NCBI GenBank assembly: GCA_030637945.1
Contig: DAOWFN010000174.1
Coordinates: forward strand, 1 to 20,062
Reading direction: 5' to 3'
DNA length: 20,062 bases
Source: Gammaproteobacteria bacterium
GTDB lineage: Bacteria > Pseudomonadota > Gammaproteobacteria > SZUA-229
Within the stretch, counting starts at the first letter, position 1; every line of letters starts with the position of its first letter. This document shows, one piece after another, positions 8,364 through 15,403 of this stretch. The position numbers and the translations under genes are program-made. The notes under the pieces were generated by a model. That model ran no database searches, had not been told where the DNA came from, and was given only the letters and a program-made list of their open reading frames with translations.

Positions 8364-9650
8364 CTACCCGGCCTCAGGGTTCATGACATCATCGAAATTA
8401 CTGCTAGTACTGGTAACTTTTGCCTGATCTACTATCCAATTAACGACCATATCTTCCATCACTAACGTTTGAACACCGCTTAATAGTTCTTGATTGCCCA
8501 TATAGTAACTAACAAATTCATCTGGATCATCGTAGTCTTTAGACATTTCTTCAACACGCGATCTGACCATTTCTGCGTCAATATTTAATGAAGATACCTT
8601 AGCTAATTTCGCCAGAATCATTCCCAATTGAACACGGCGTTTTGCATCATCTAAGAACGCATCAACCGTCAATGTACTATTAGGCATCTGAACCTCAGTT
8701 TGCTTTTTAAGCGTTTCTGCTTCCTCCATTACCGTTGCAGATGGCACGTCAATTGGGTTGGTATTAACCAATCCGTCCATAACACTTTGCTTCAACAGGG
8801 TGCTTAAACGCTTGCTTAGTTCGCGTTCCATGTTTGCTTTGATTTCTGTTCTCAGTTGATCAACATCACCATTGTCAACACCAAATGCTTTAGCAAAATC
8901 CTCGTCGACTTCTGGCATCTTCGGTTCTTCTATTTTTTTAACCGTAACACTGAATTCAGCTTCTTTGCCAGCAAGATCTTTAGCCGCATAATCATCAGGG
9001 AATGGGACTTTAAATGTCGTTTCGTCAGATACTTTTAAGCCGGTTAACTTTTCTTCAAAACCAGGAATCATTTGCCCCGAACCGATAACCATCGGCATAT
9101 CATTAGCGCTACCACCGTCAAATTTTTCACCTTCAACAGTACCGACAAAGTCTATACTGACGCGATCACCATCTGTAGACGCACGATCAACTTCATTCCA
9201 GTCCATCTTCTGCTTACGCAAAACATCAATCATATTATCAACATCAGTATCTTCGACGCTAGCTTCAATTTTTTCGACTGCAAGCTCAGCAATAGGCGCA
9301 AGTGTAACTTCTGGATAGACCTCAAATGTCGCCGTATATTCCATGACCTGGCCTAAAACAAGGTCAGAAGCGTCTATATGAGGATCACCTGCCGGGCTTA
9401 AATTTTCCTGAGATAACGCTTCCTGAAAAGTACGTTGCATTAACTCACCGGCAACTTCCTGCAAAATTGTTCCAGAATATTTCTGCTTAATCACTTTAAA
9501 TGGAACTTTACCAGGACGAAAACCATCAATTCGAACGGTATTTTTTAAGGAATTCAGTCTATTATTAACTTCTAACTCGACTGTTTCTGCAGGCACCTGA
9601 ACGGTTAATTTACGCTCTAAACCATCACCTGCTTCTACTGAAACTTGCAT
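8364..9650 (-). CDS. tig: Trigger factor, ribosome-associated chaperone
   Basis: The protein has 428 residues with the usual three parts. The N-terminal ribosome-binding domain carries the GFRPGKVP signature at 43-50, which docks at L23. An FKBP-type isomerase domain follows at roughly 155-245, and a helical C-terminal chaperone region completes it. Trigger factor shields nascent chains at the ribosome exit tunnel. The ATG follows CGAGGT with good spacing. It begins 65 bp after tRNA-Leu with no obvious promoter or terminator in between, so some transcription may arrive from the tRNA operon. The clpP, clpX and lon genes follow in the usual order. Confidence 0.97.
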   Translation of the reverse strand: MQVSVEAGDGLERKLTVQVPAETVELEVNNRLNSLKNTVRIDGFRPGKVPFKVIKQKYSGTILQEVAGELMQRTFQEALSQENLSPAGDPHIDASDLVLGQVMEYTATFEVYPEVTLAPIAELAVEKIEASVEDTDVDNMIDVLRKQKMDWNEVDRASTDGDRVSIDFVGTVEGEKFDGGSANDMPMVIGSGQMIPGFEEKLTGLKVSDETTFKVPFPDDYAAKDLAGKEAEFSVTVKKIEEPKMPEVDEDFAKAFGVDNGDVDQLRTEIKANMERELSKRLSTLLKQSVMDGLVNTNPIDVPSATVMEEAETLKKQTEVQMPNSTLTVDAFLDDAKRRVQLGMILAKLAKVSSLNIDAEMVRSRVEEMSKDYDDPDEFVSYYMGNQELLSGVQTLVMEDMVVNWIVDQAKVTSTSSNFDDVMNPEAG

Positions 9651-9715
9651 AACTACCTCGATATATTAAACCTATGTGAATCATCCAAAGATAATGGACA
9701 ACTCAAAGAATAAAT

Positions 9716-9799
<84 letters not shown>

Positions 9800-9880
9800 A
9801 TTTAAGTTACTGATAATATCAAAAAAACACAGGTTTCGCCTGCATAATCACGTTATCACCAGAGTTTTGGCACTCATTAA

Positions 9881-9956
9881 TGGTGGGTCGTCAGGGATTT
9901 GAACCCTGGACCAAGGGATTAAGAGTCCCCTGCTCTACCAACTGAGCTAACAACCC
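9881..9956 (-). tRNA. tRNA-Lys (anticodon CTT)
   Basis: The cloverleaf is read on the minus strand. The acceptor GGGTTGT pairs with ACGACCC, the anticodon loop CTCTTAA gives CTT, the T-loop is GTTCAAATC, the discriminator is A, and CCA is encoded at 9881-9883. It reads AAG codons. E. coli has no separate tRNA with this anticodon, and its argX-hisR-leuT-proM operon has no lysine gene at this place. Confidence 0.95.
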
Positions 9957-9974
9957 CTTAGCTGTCACTCTAAA

Positions 9975-10008
9975 CCATATAGAAAACTGTTCTCTATAGT
10001 TTATATGG
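9975..10008. repeat. Inverted repeat in the spacer between tRNA-His and tRNA-Lys
   Basis: ATAGAAAA (9979-9986) pairs with TTCTCTAT (10090-10097 less 100, that is 9990-9997) around a 3-base loop, with one G-U pair in the minus-strand RNA. Outer arms CCAT (9975-9978) and ATGG (10005-10008) can extend it across a bulge. The outer arm includes the encoded CCA of tRNA-His. It is probably a spacer hairpin involved in tRNA 3' processing. Confidence 0.4.
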
Positions 10009-10082
10009 GGTGGACGATGGGGCTTGAACCCACGACAACCGGAATCACAATCCGGGACTCTACCAACTGAGCTACGCCCACC
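10006..10082 (-). tRNA. tRNA-His (anticodon GTG)
   Basis: The cloverleaf is read on the minus strand. The acceptor GTGGGCG pairs with CGTCCAC, with an encoded extra G at position -1 (10082) opposite C73, the histidine identity element. The anticodon loop TTGTGAT gives GTG, the T-loop is GTTCAAGCC, and CCA is encoded at 10006-10008. Confidence 0.96.
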
Positions 10083-10111
10083 ATAATTCTCATCATATGC
10101 TGGCGTATGTT

Positions 10112-10188
10112 TGGCACGCCTGGCAGGATTCGAACCTGCTACCCTCGGCTTAGAAGGCCGATGCTCTATCCGAGTGAGCTACAGGCGC
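10112..10188 (-). tRNA. tRNA-Arg (anticodon TCT)
   Basis: The cloverleaf is read on the minus strand. The acceptor GCGCCTG pairs with CAGGCGT, with a G1-U72 wobble. The anticodon loop CTTCTAA gives TCT, which reads AGA/AGG. The T-loop is GTTCGAATC, the discriminator is G, and CCA is encoded at 10112-10114. Confidence 0.96.
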
Positions 10189-10261
10189 AGAATTTTAAAC
10201 CTGTTTTACAACATATTTAACCTTAACTTGGCCACATTTCCGTTGTAACCAATATTTTATA

Positions 10262-10338
10262 TGGTCGGGGTAGAGAGATTCGAACTCCCGACATCCTGCT
10301 CCCAAAGCAGGCGCGCTACCAGACTGCGCTATACCCCG
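10262..10338 (-). tRNA. tRNA-Pro (anticodon TGG)
   Basis: The cloverleaf is read on the minus strand. The acceptor starts CGGGGTA, the anticodon loop TTTGGGA gives TGG, the T-loop is GTTCGAATC, the discriminator is A, and CCA is encoded at 10262-10264. It is the first gene of the tRNA operon, about 35 bp downstream of the promoter -10 box. Confidence 0.96.
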
Positions 10339-10372
10339 ACACCCTTCATTCTCACGAATCAAGAGGCGGGGA

Positions 10373-10401
10373 ATATTACGCTGTGCTCAAGCGCTGGTCA
10401 A
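10373..10401 (-). promoter_or_regulatory. Stable-RNA sigma-70 promoter of the Pro-Arg-His-Lys-Leu tRNA operon
   Basis: On the minus strand TTGACC (10396-10401) and TAATAT (10373-10378) are separated by exactly 17 bp. A very GC-rich discriminator (TCCCCGCC) follows directly. That kind of discriminator is typical of stable-RNA promoters under ppGpp stringent control. Confidence 0.85.
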
Positions 10402-10477
10402 GATACTATTTGTACCTTGTGGTATCTGTATTTGACGTGCGAAAATCAGTCTTTTTTTGAATAACAGTACAAATAAT

Positions 10478-11335
10478 ATGCCAGCACAAATCATAGATGG
10501 GAAAGCCATCGCTGCCGATGTTAGAAACCAGGTACGTTTAGACATTGAACAACGTATTAGTGCCGGTCAACGCGCCCCCGGTTTAGCTGTCATACTCGTA
10601 GGAGCCAACCCTGCTTCTCAGGTTTATGTCCGGAAAAAACGTGAAGCATGTGATGAGGCTGGTTTGATTTCAAAATCCTTTGACCTGGATGAAAACACTG
10701 ATCAACAGACATTATTAGACCTGATCGAAGATTTGAACGATGATGCGACCATCGATGGCATCCTGGTTCAGCTGCCCTTACCTGATCATATCGACAGTAC
10801 GCTAGTACTGGAAGCGATACACCCTGACAAAGATGTTGACGGTTTCCACCCATACAATATCGGCCGGCTGGCTCAACGCATGCCTGTATTAAGACCTTGC
10901 ACACCTCATGGCATCATTCATATGCTAGAAACGATCGGCGAAAAATTTAAAGGTCGGCATGCTGTCGTGGTCGGCGCTTCCAACATTGTCGGCCGCCCAA
11001 TGAATTTAGAACTACTGCTAGCGGGCGCCACCGTCACTATTACCCATCGATTTACAAAAGACCTGGCTACTCATGTAGCAGATGCAGATATCCTTGTTGT
11101 TGCGGTGGGTAAACCCGGCATCGTCAAAGGAGAATGGGTTAAACCCGGCGCTACAGTCATCGATGTAGGCATTAACCGCTTACCAGACGGCAAACTCACA
11201 GGGGACGTAGATTACGCGACGGCAGCTGAACGCGCAGCCTGGATTACACCCGTGCCCGGTGGCGTCGGCCCAATGACCGTTGCCATGTTATTGCGAAATA
11301 CGTTACAGGCCGCCGAAAAGCACGGTGGCTTGTAA
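10478..11335 (+). CDS. folD: Bifunctional 5,10-methylenetetrahydrofolate dehydrogenase/methenyltetrahydrofolate cyclohydrolase
   Basis: The protein has 285 residues from the ATG at 10478. An in-frame TTG at 10457 would add seven residues, but the ATG gives MPAQIIDGKAI, which aligns with the usual FolD start. FolD interconverts methylene-, methenyl- and 10-formyl-tetrahydrofolate in one-carbon metabolism, with NADP+. Visible motifs are Y50 and K54 in the catalytic YVxxKxxAC segment, QLPLP, PDKDVDGFHPYNIGRL, the dinucleotide site GASNIVGRPM and the C-terminal TPVPGGVGPMT. It is divergent from the tRNA operon and converges with the CBS-domain gene, leaving only 10 bp between the two stops. No clear Shine-Dalgarno precedes either start. 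Confidence 0.97.
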   Translation: MPAQIIDGKAIAADVRNQVRLDIEQRISAGQRAPGLAVILVGANPASQVYVRKKREACDEAGLISKSFDLDENTDQQTLLDLIEDLNDDATIDGILVQLPLPDHIDSTLVLEAIHPDKDVDGFHPYNIGRLAQRMPVLRPCTPHGIIHMLETIGEKFKGRHAVVVGASNIVGRPMNLELLLAGATVTITHRFTKDLATHVADADILVVAVGKPGIVKGEWVKPGATVIDVGINRLPDGKLTGDVDYATAAERAAWITPVPGGVGPMTVAMLLRNTLQAAEKHGGL

Positions 11336-11345
11336 GAGTAAAATC

Positions 11346-11756
11346 CTACACAAAATTTACCAGGCCTTTTAATACCATATCGGTAAAACTAATAATGCCA
11401 ATCACCTTCCTGTTCTCAACTACCGGTGCACGCGACATTCCAAAGGTTTCAAAATAACGTGCGCAGTAACGAATATCCATCTCGGGATCAACTGACAACA
11501 GTGGTTTAGCCATAACCTCATACACGTTCACGCGGTCGGGTGAACGATCCTTTGCCAGCACGAGCTTTGCGATATCAGAAATAAGGACCATACCGTACTC
11601 ATCATCCTCGTTTCTCTTATCAACAACCAATGATTTTGTTTCCACATGTTTCATGGTACGAAGTGCTTCCATAACGGTGACACGGCCATCTATCATATCG
11701 AAATCTTTTTTCATCACATCTCGAACACGAATAATTTTTCTCTCTGAACTCATCAT
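11346..11756 (-). CDS. Two-CBS-domain protein, possible regulator of the DUF1538 transporter
   Basis: The protein has 136 residues and is almost wholly a tandem CBS pair. The first repeat (about 10-66) starts VRDVMKKDFDMIDGRVTVMEAL. The second (about 78-134) starts VYEVMAKPLLSVDPEMDI and ends APVVENRKVIGIISFTDMV. CBS pairs usually bind AMP, ATP, S-adenosylmethionine or other adenosyl ligands and gate enzymes or transporters. There is no other domain and no membrane segment, so it is probably a stand-alone soluble sensor. Its start overlaps the stop of the PII-like gene (ATGA), implying translational coupling. It is the last gene of the tatD-DUF1538-DUF1538-PII unit. The ligand and the partner are inferred from context only. 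Confidence 0.85.
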   Translation of the reverse strand: MMSSERKIIRVRDVMKKDFDMIDGRVTVMEALRTMKHVETKSLVVDKRNEDDEYGMVLISDIAKLVLAKDRSPDRVNVYEVMAKPLLSVDPEMDIRYCARYFETFGMSRAPVVENRKVIGIISFTDMVLKGLVNFV

Positions 11757-12103
11757 AATTCAGCCTCCACAACGTCGACTAATTTTTCAATTTGATGCGC
11801 CACACCGACAGCATCTTCTACATCAATCTGGATCGCAATACCTGTGCCTGGGCGCTCTTCAAACTGTCCTATCTCGGCTATCTTCTCCAATATGTGACGG
11901 CTCAAATGCTCTTCCACCAAAAATAGAACGACATCCCTTTGCGTTTCCAGAGATAAACCAAAAAAGGTTTTCTTCTGCTGCAAGCCTTCACCACGCGCAT
12001 TATTTATTACTGTAGCGCCCGTTGCACCTGCCTCCCTCGCCGCATTCATCACCTCGTCGGTTTTTGAATCTTCAACAAAGGAAATTATCAATTTAAAATG
12101 CAT
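11753..12103 (-). CDS. PII-like signal-transduction protein
   Basis: The protein has 116 residues, about the length of GlnB. It has the ferredoxin-like pattern of the PII family: a first strand MHFKLIISFV, a helix, a strand GATVINNARGEGL leading into the T-loop, and a C-loop-like PGTGIAIQIDVEDAVGV. The T-loop region (about 37-58) contains no tyrosine, so the GlnB uridylylation site is absent. Similarity to true GlnB is weak. It is best called a PII-like protein, of the sort often encoded beside a transporter it regulates by binding ATP, ADP or other nucleotides. It follows the second DUF1538 gene by 41 bp and has a GGGAG ribosome-binding site. The ligand is unknown. Confidence 0.75.
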   Translation of the reverse strand: MHFKLIISFVEDSKTDEVMNAAREAGATGATVINNARGEGLQQKKTFFGLSLETQRDVVLFLVEEHLSRHILEKIAEIGQFEERPGTGIAIQIDVEDAVGVAHQIEKLVDVVEAEL

Positions 12104-12144
12104 GATACACTCCCGAGCAACAGCTAAATAGTTTAATAATCTGG

Positions 12145-12975
12145 TTATTCATCTGAATTAGTCCCACCTGTTTTATCCGAATAAAAATCATCTTGTTTTG
12201 CTAGTTTCTTTGTAGCACGTGCATTCTTAAACTCCGATAACTGAGCATAAGCCATAACCGATATTATCGGGCACAGACTTGCGAATGCTATTAGACCAAA
12301 ACCGTCAATCAATGGACTCCGTCCTGGCACCGTCTCAGCGAGTCCTAATCCTAACGCTGCGACGAGAGGCACGGTAACTGTTGATGTGGTCACGCCACCA
12401 GAATCGTAAGCGAGAGGCACGATTAATTTTGGTGAAAAAAATGTTTGTATAACAACGATGACATATCCGGTAATTATAAAATAATGCATTGGCGCACCAA
12501 CGACGATACGGTATGCACCCAAAGCAAGCCCAACTGCAACGCCAATTGCGACTGCGATACGCAATCCCCATACACCGATTGCACCACCGGAAACCTCATT
12601 CGCTTTCATCGCCACCGCGATTAGCGCCGGCTCTGCAACCGTCGTTCCCGCACCGATTGCAAAAGCAAAAATATATACCCAATAATAGTCCTGCCATTGC
12701 AGCTCCCCAACACTTAAACGCACGCTCTGCAAAAACTCAGGGTTAGTTAATTGTTCGGCCATACTCCGACCTATAGGAAACAACGCCTGCTCCAGCCCCA
12801 TCAGAAAAAAAGTGATGCCGATCAATACATATAACATTCCGGTTAAAACTTTTTTTAAGTTTTTTACTCGTTTTCTGATGACCAGGAATTGAAAGCCAAA
12901 GAGGATTAACGCTATCGGCAAAATATCAAAAAATGTTGCAACTAATAATTCAGGGAAATCATCGAAGAACTGCAT
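12145..12975 (-). CDS. DUF1538 family membrane protein, subunit B
   Basis: The protein has 276 residues from the ATG at 12975; a TTG one codon upstream is also possible. The ATG shares its A with the TGA of the preceding gene (TGATG), so the two are translationally coupled. The protein is very hydrophobic, with roughly six to seven helices, and ends in a charged cytosolic tail of about 35 residues. It shares four motifs with its neighbour: GLEQALFPIG, GTTVAEPALIAVA, AYDSGGVTTSTVTVPLV and DGFGLIAFASLCPII. From memory, a paired DUF1538 system in Halomonas has been described as a two-component Na+(Li+,K+)/H+ antiporter (UmpA/UmpB). A cation/proton transport role is therefore plausible here but is not shown by the sequence. 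Confidence 0.85.
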   Translation of the reverse strand: MQFFDDFPELLVATFFDILPIALILFGFQFLVIRKRVKNLKKVLTGMLYVLIGITFFLMGLEQALFPIGRSMAEQLTNPEFLQSVRLSVGELQWQDYYWVYIFAFAIGAGTTVAEPALIAVAMKANEVSGGAIGVWGLRIAVAIGVAVGLALGAYRIVVGAPMHYFIITGYVIVVIQTFFSPKLIVPLAYDSGGVTTSTVTVPLVAALGLGLAETVPGRSPLIDGFGLIAFASLCPIISVMAYAQLSEFKNARATKKLAKQDDFYSDKTGGTNSDE

Positions 12976-13709
12976 CAAAAAATCATCCCATAAGCAAGAA
13001 CAAAAATGATGGGGAGTAATGATGCGAAAGCGATCAAACCAAAACCATCAAGCATCGGGTTTCTACCGCTGATCGATGAAGCCAGGCCGATGCCTAGCGC
13101 AGTCACCAGCGGTACTGTTATCGTTGACGTTGTCACACCGCCAGAATCATAAGCGATACCGATAATCTCATCAGGCGCGAACCCGGTCATGATAATAACC
13201 AGCACATAACCGATCATGATGATGTACTGGATTGACCAATTCAATAAAATACGCAAAACACCTAGGGCGATCGCAAAACCAACAGATAAGGCAACGGTTA
13301 GCCGTAAACCATCAGCGTACGCTTCCATCGCCTGAGCATCAACGGCAATCAAGCCAGCTTCAGCCGCCACCTCAGATGCCTCTTCTGCGACTGCAATCAG
13401 CGCAGGCTCGGCAACGGTAGTGCCAAAACCCAAGGCAAATGCGAAAGTCAATAACCAGAAAACACTGCCTTTGCTGGCGAATGCGTGGGCCATTGATTCG
13501 CCTATCGGAAAAAGCCCTTGTTCGAGGCCAAAGATGAAAAAGGTAAGTCCCAACACAACAAAAAACAAACCCATGAAAATTTGCACCAGGTGTTCCGGCG
13601 TATTCTGTAAGACAATTATCTGAAAAAAAGCGATGACAAGAACGATTGGCAGCAAGTCACGCATACTGCTTAATAAAGAACTTATAAAAAGTTGGAGCGA
13701 ATGTTTCAA
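12975..13709 (-). CDS. DUF1538 family membrane protein, subunit A
   Basis: The protein has 244 residues. A TTG start at 13709 is preferred because GGGA lies about 5 bases upstream, and because it gives the amphipathic stretch KHSLQLFISSLLSSMRDLLPI that matches the start of subunit B. The first in-frame ATG would cut 15 residues. The protein is highly hydrophobic with several helices and carries the shared DUF1538 motifs GLEQGLFPIG, GTTVAEPALIAVAEEA, AYDSGGVTTSTITVPLV and DGFGLIAFASLLPII. Compared with subunit B it has an acidic/alanine-rich insert after the AEPALIAVA motif and lacks the charged C-terminal tail. It begins 21 bp after tatD, probably in one operon. Conserved acidic residues inside predicted helices fit an ion-coupled transporter. 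Confidence 0.85.
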   Translation of the reverse strand: MKHSLQLFISSLLSSMRDLLPIVLVIAFFQIIVLQNTPEHLVQIFMGLFFVVLGLTFFIFGLEQGLFPIGESMAHAFASKGSVFWLLTFAFALGFGTTVAEPALIAVAEEASEVAAEAGLIAVDAQAMEAYADGLRLTVALSVGFAIALGVLRILLNWSIQYIIMIGYVLVIIMTGFAPDEIIGIAYDSGGVTTSTITVPLVTALGIGLASSISGRNPMLDGFGLIAFASLLPIIFVLAYGMIF

Positions 13710-13730
13710 AATTTTCCCGATCGTTCCAGA

Positions 13731-14537
13731 CTAAGCAATATTAAAAAACTCACAGCTATTTTCAAAAGCCGCAGTTACTAATTCTGCCTCATCCATCTCC
13801 ATGTGCATTGCTACCGATTTAGCAATATGCGGAATATAATAAGGTTCGTTCCGATTTTTTTCAACCGGTTTTTGCTTGAGATCACGAGGCAACAGATATG
13901 GCGCATCTGTTTCCAGCATTATCCTGTCCCGTGGGATATGTTTTACTGCCTGTTGCAGAGATTGCCCACGCCTTTCATCACAGATCCAGCCTGTTACTCC
14001 AATATGCATATCCAACAGGACGTAATCATTTACCTCGTCGATACCACCCGTGAAACAATGGGCGACGATTTTATTTAAATCACTTCGGCAACTTTTTATT
14101 ATTGAAACAAAATCCTCATGGGCATCGCGCTGATGCAAAAACAACGGTTTTTGAAAATCTATTGCTATCTCAAGCTGCGCTTCGAATGCACGCATCTGCT
14201 CAGCTCTGGTAGAGTAGTTGCGGTTAAAATCCAGGCCGCACTCACCGACGGCCACAGCGCTCTCATGCTTTAACATATCACGCAGCTCACTATCCAGGCT
14301 ATTAGAGTAATCACTGGCATGGTGCGGGTGCAAGCCTACCGTTGCATAACAGATCGACTCATATTGTTCGGCTAATCGAATTGCCTGTTCGCTATGTTGA
14401 CTATTTGTTCCTGTTACAATCATGCGCTCGACACCGACTTGCTGCGCACGTTCGATAACTTGCGCCACATCTTTTTTAAACGAGCTGCCTGTTAGATTTA
14501 CACCGATATCAATATATTTATTCATATCAGTTATCAT
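13731..14537 (-). CDS. tatD: TatD family metal-dependent hydrolase (3'-5' DNase)
   Basis: The protein has 268 residues from the ATG at 14537, or 264 from the ATG at 14525 (MNKYIDIGVNL), which may be the true start since neither has a clear ribosome-binding site. It is a TIM-barrel amidohydrolase with the TatD signatures DIGVNLT, TVGLHPH, AVGECGLDFNRNYS, LHQRDAHEDF, HCFTGG, GVTGWICDERRG and LETDAPYLLPRDL. The match to E. coli TatD itself (DIGVNL, CGLDFNRN, WICDERRG, PYLLPRDL) is close, more so than to YcfH or YjjV. E. coli TatD is a Mg-dependent exonuclease implicated in DNA repair. No tatABC is present here. Instead the gene heads the DUF1538-PII-CBS unit. Confidence 0.93.
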   Translation of the reverse strand: MITDMNKYIDIGVNLTGSSFKKDVAQVIERAQQVGVERMIVTGTNSQHSEQAIRLAEQYESICYATVGLHPHHASDYSNSLDSELRDMLKHESAVAVGECGLDFNRNYSTRAEQMRAFEAQLEIAIDFQKPLFLHQRDAHEDFVSIIKSCRSDLNKIVAHCFTGGIDEVNDYVLLDMHIGVTGWICDERRGQSLQQAVKHIPRDRIMLETDAPYLLPRDLKQKPVEKNRNEPYYIPHIAKSVAMHMEMDEAELVTAAFENSCEFFNIA

Positions 14538-14584
14538 ATCAGGTCTATCAGATATTCAAAGATAACTATAAAAGGTAAACCAAA

Positions 14585-15367
14585 ATTTCAAACAAATCCT
14601 CCATCGCTGTCGTCTGTTATTCAAAACACCTGCAACAACAGGCGAAAGATTTTTGCCAACTACACGGGCTGCCGCTGCTAAAAACAAAAAACGAGCAATA
14701 TGATTTGCAACTTATCTTTCATGATGACCTGATAGAGTTATACGACAGGCAGCTAGACACTAGTGTTTCTATCGATTTTATCAAAGGCAACCTTGCACAC
14801 CGGCAACAATTTGGTGGTGGCCGTGGACAGGCAATCGCAAAAGCTATCGGTTTGAAATCCGGTATCACACCTAGTGTCCTTGACGCGACCGCCGGTCTTG
14901 CAGGCGATGCTTTTGTTTTAGCCACACTCGGTTGCCCTATGACTTTAATCGAACGGTCACCCGTTATTTTTGCGCTCATCGAAAATGCTGTAGAACGCGC
15001 CTCACTTAATGAGAAATTTACGCCCATACTTAACCAGGGGTTCAAGCTCATTAATCAAGATGCGATCGATTACATTTCAGATCGTTTAACCAGCAAAGAT
15101 ACATCGCCGGATGTCATATACATCGACCCTATGTATCCAGACAGAAAAAAATCTGCCCTGGTTAAAAAAGACATGCAGATCCTTCAACGTCTCCACGATA
15201 AAGATGAGCAGGCTTCTGAGCTATTGGAAACGGCGTTGCTATACACGAGGAAACGTGTGGTGGTAAAACGCCCGGTTCATGCTGAAACGCTCAACGACAG
15301 GAAACCCAGTACATGCATAAAAAGCAAAAAGACCCGATACGACGTTTACACTATCGAAAAGATGTGA
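14585..15367 (+). CDS. rsmJ: 16S rRNA (guanine-1516-N2)-methyltransferase RsmJ, proposed ATT start
   Basis: RsmJ uses S-adenosylmethionine to methylate G1516 of 16S rRNA. Signatures are AHRQQFGGGRGQAIAKA, the SAM motif LDATAGLAGDAFVLA, IYIDPMYPDRKKSALVKK and RVVVKRP. The first conventional start is TTG at 14705, giving 220 residues. The frame is open back to 14579, however, and encodes a recognisable RsmJ N-terminus (AVVCYSKHLQQQA, then HGLPLL) that other members have. No ATG, GTG or TTG occurs there. ATT at 14585, 9 bases after AAAGG (14571-14575), gives 260 residues, the family's normal length. Alternatives are ATC at 14603 or a CTG. The gene is divergent from tatD with a gap under 50 bp and converges with yajQ. 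Function is firm; the start is inferred. Confidence 0.9.
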   Translation: MSNKSSIAVVCYSKHLQQQAKDFCQLHGLPLLKTKNEQYDLQLIFHDDLIELYDRQLDTSVSIDFIKGNLAHRQQFGGGRGQAIAKAIGLKSGITPSVLDATAGLAGDAFVLATLGCPMTLIERSPVIFALIENAVERASLNEKFTPILNQGFKLINQDAIDYISDRLTSKDTSPDVIYIDPMYPDRKKSALVKKDMQILQRLHDKDEQASELLETALLYTRKRVVVKRPVHAETLNDRKPSTCIKSKKTRYDVYTIEKM

Positions 15368-15403
15368 GCCTGCAGTGATTTACTCAGCGACAAACCACGT
15401 CGA

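Noticed and set aside
10261..10464. Open frame of 67 codons on the plus strand
   Set aside because: It begins within the antisense of tRNA-Pro and crosses the tRNA promoter; a common false protein call over tRNA genes.
10457..10477. TTG at 10457 as folD start
   Set aside because: The added residues are not part of the family N-terminus, while the ATG at 10478 gives the usual MxAxIIDGK start.
12335..12571. Open frame inside the DUF1538 subunit B gene in another frame
   Set aside because: The composition (Arg/Tyr/Cys rich) is what a shifted membrane-protein gene gives; no independent support.
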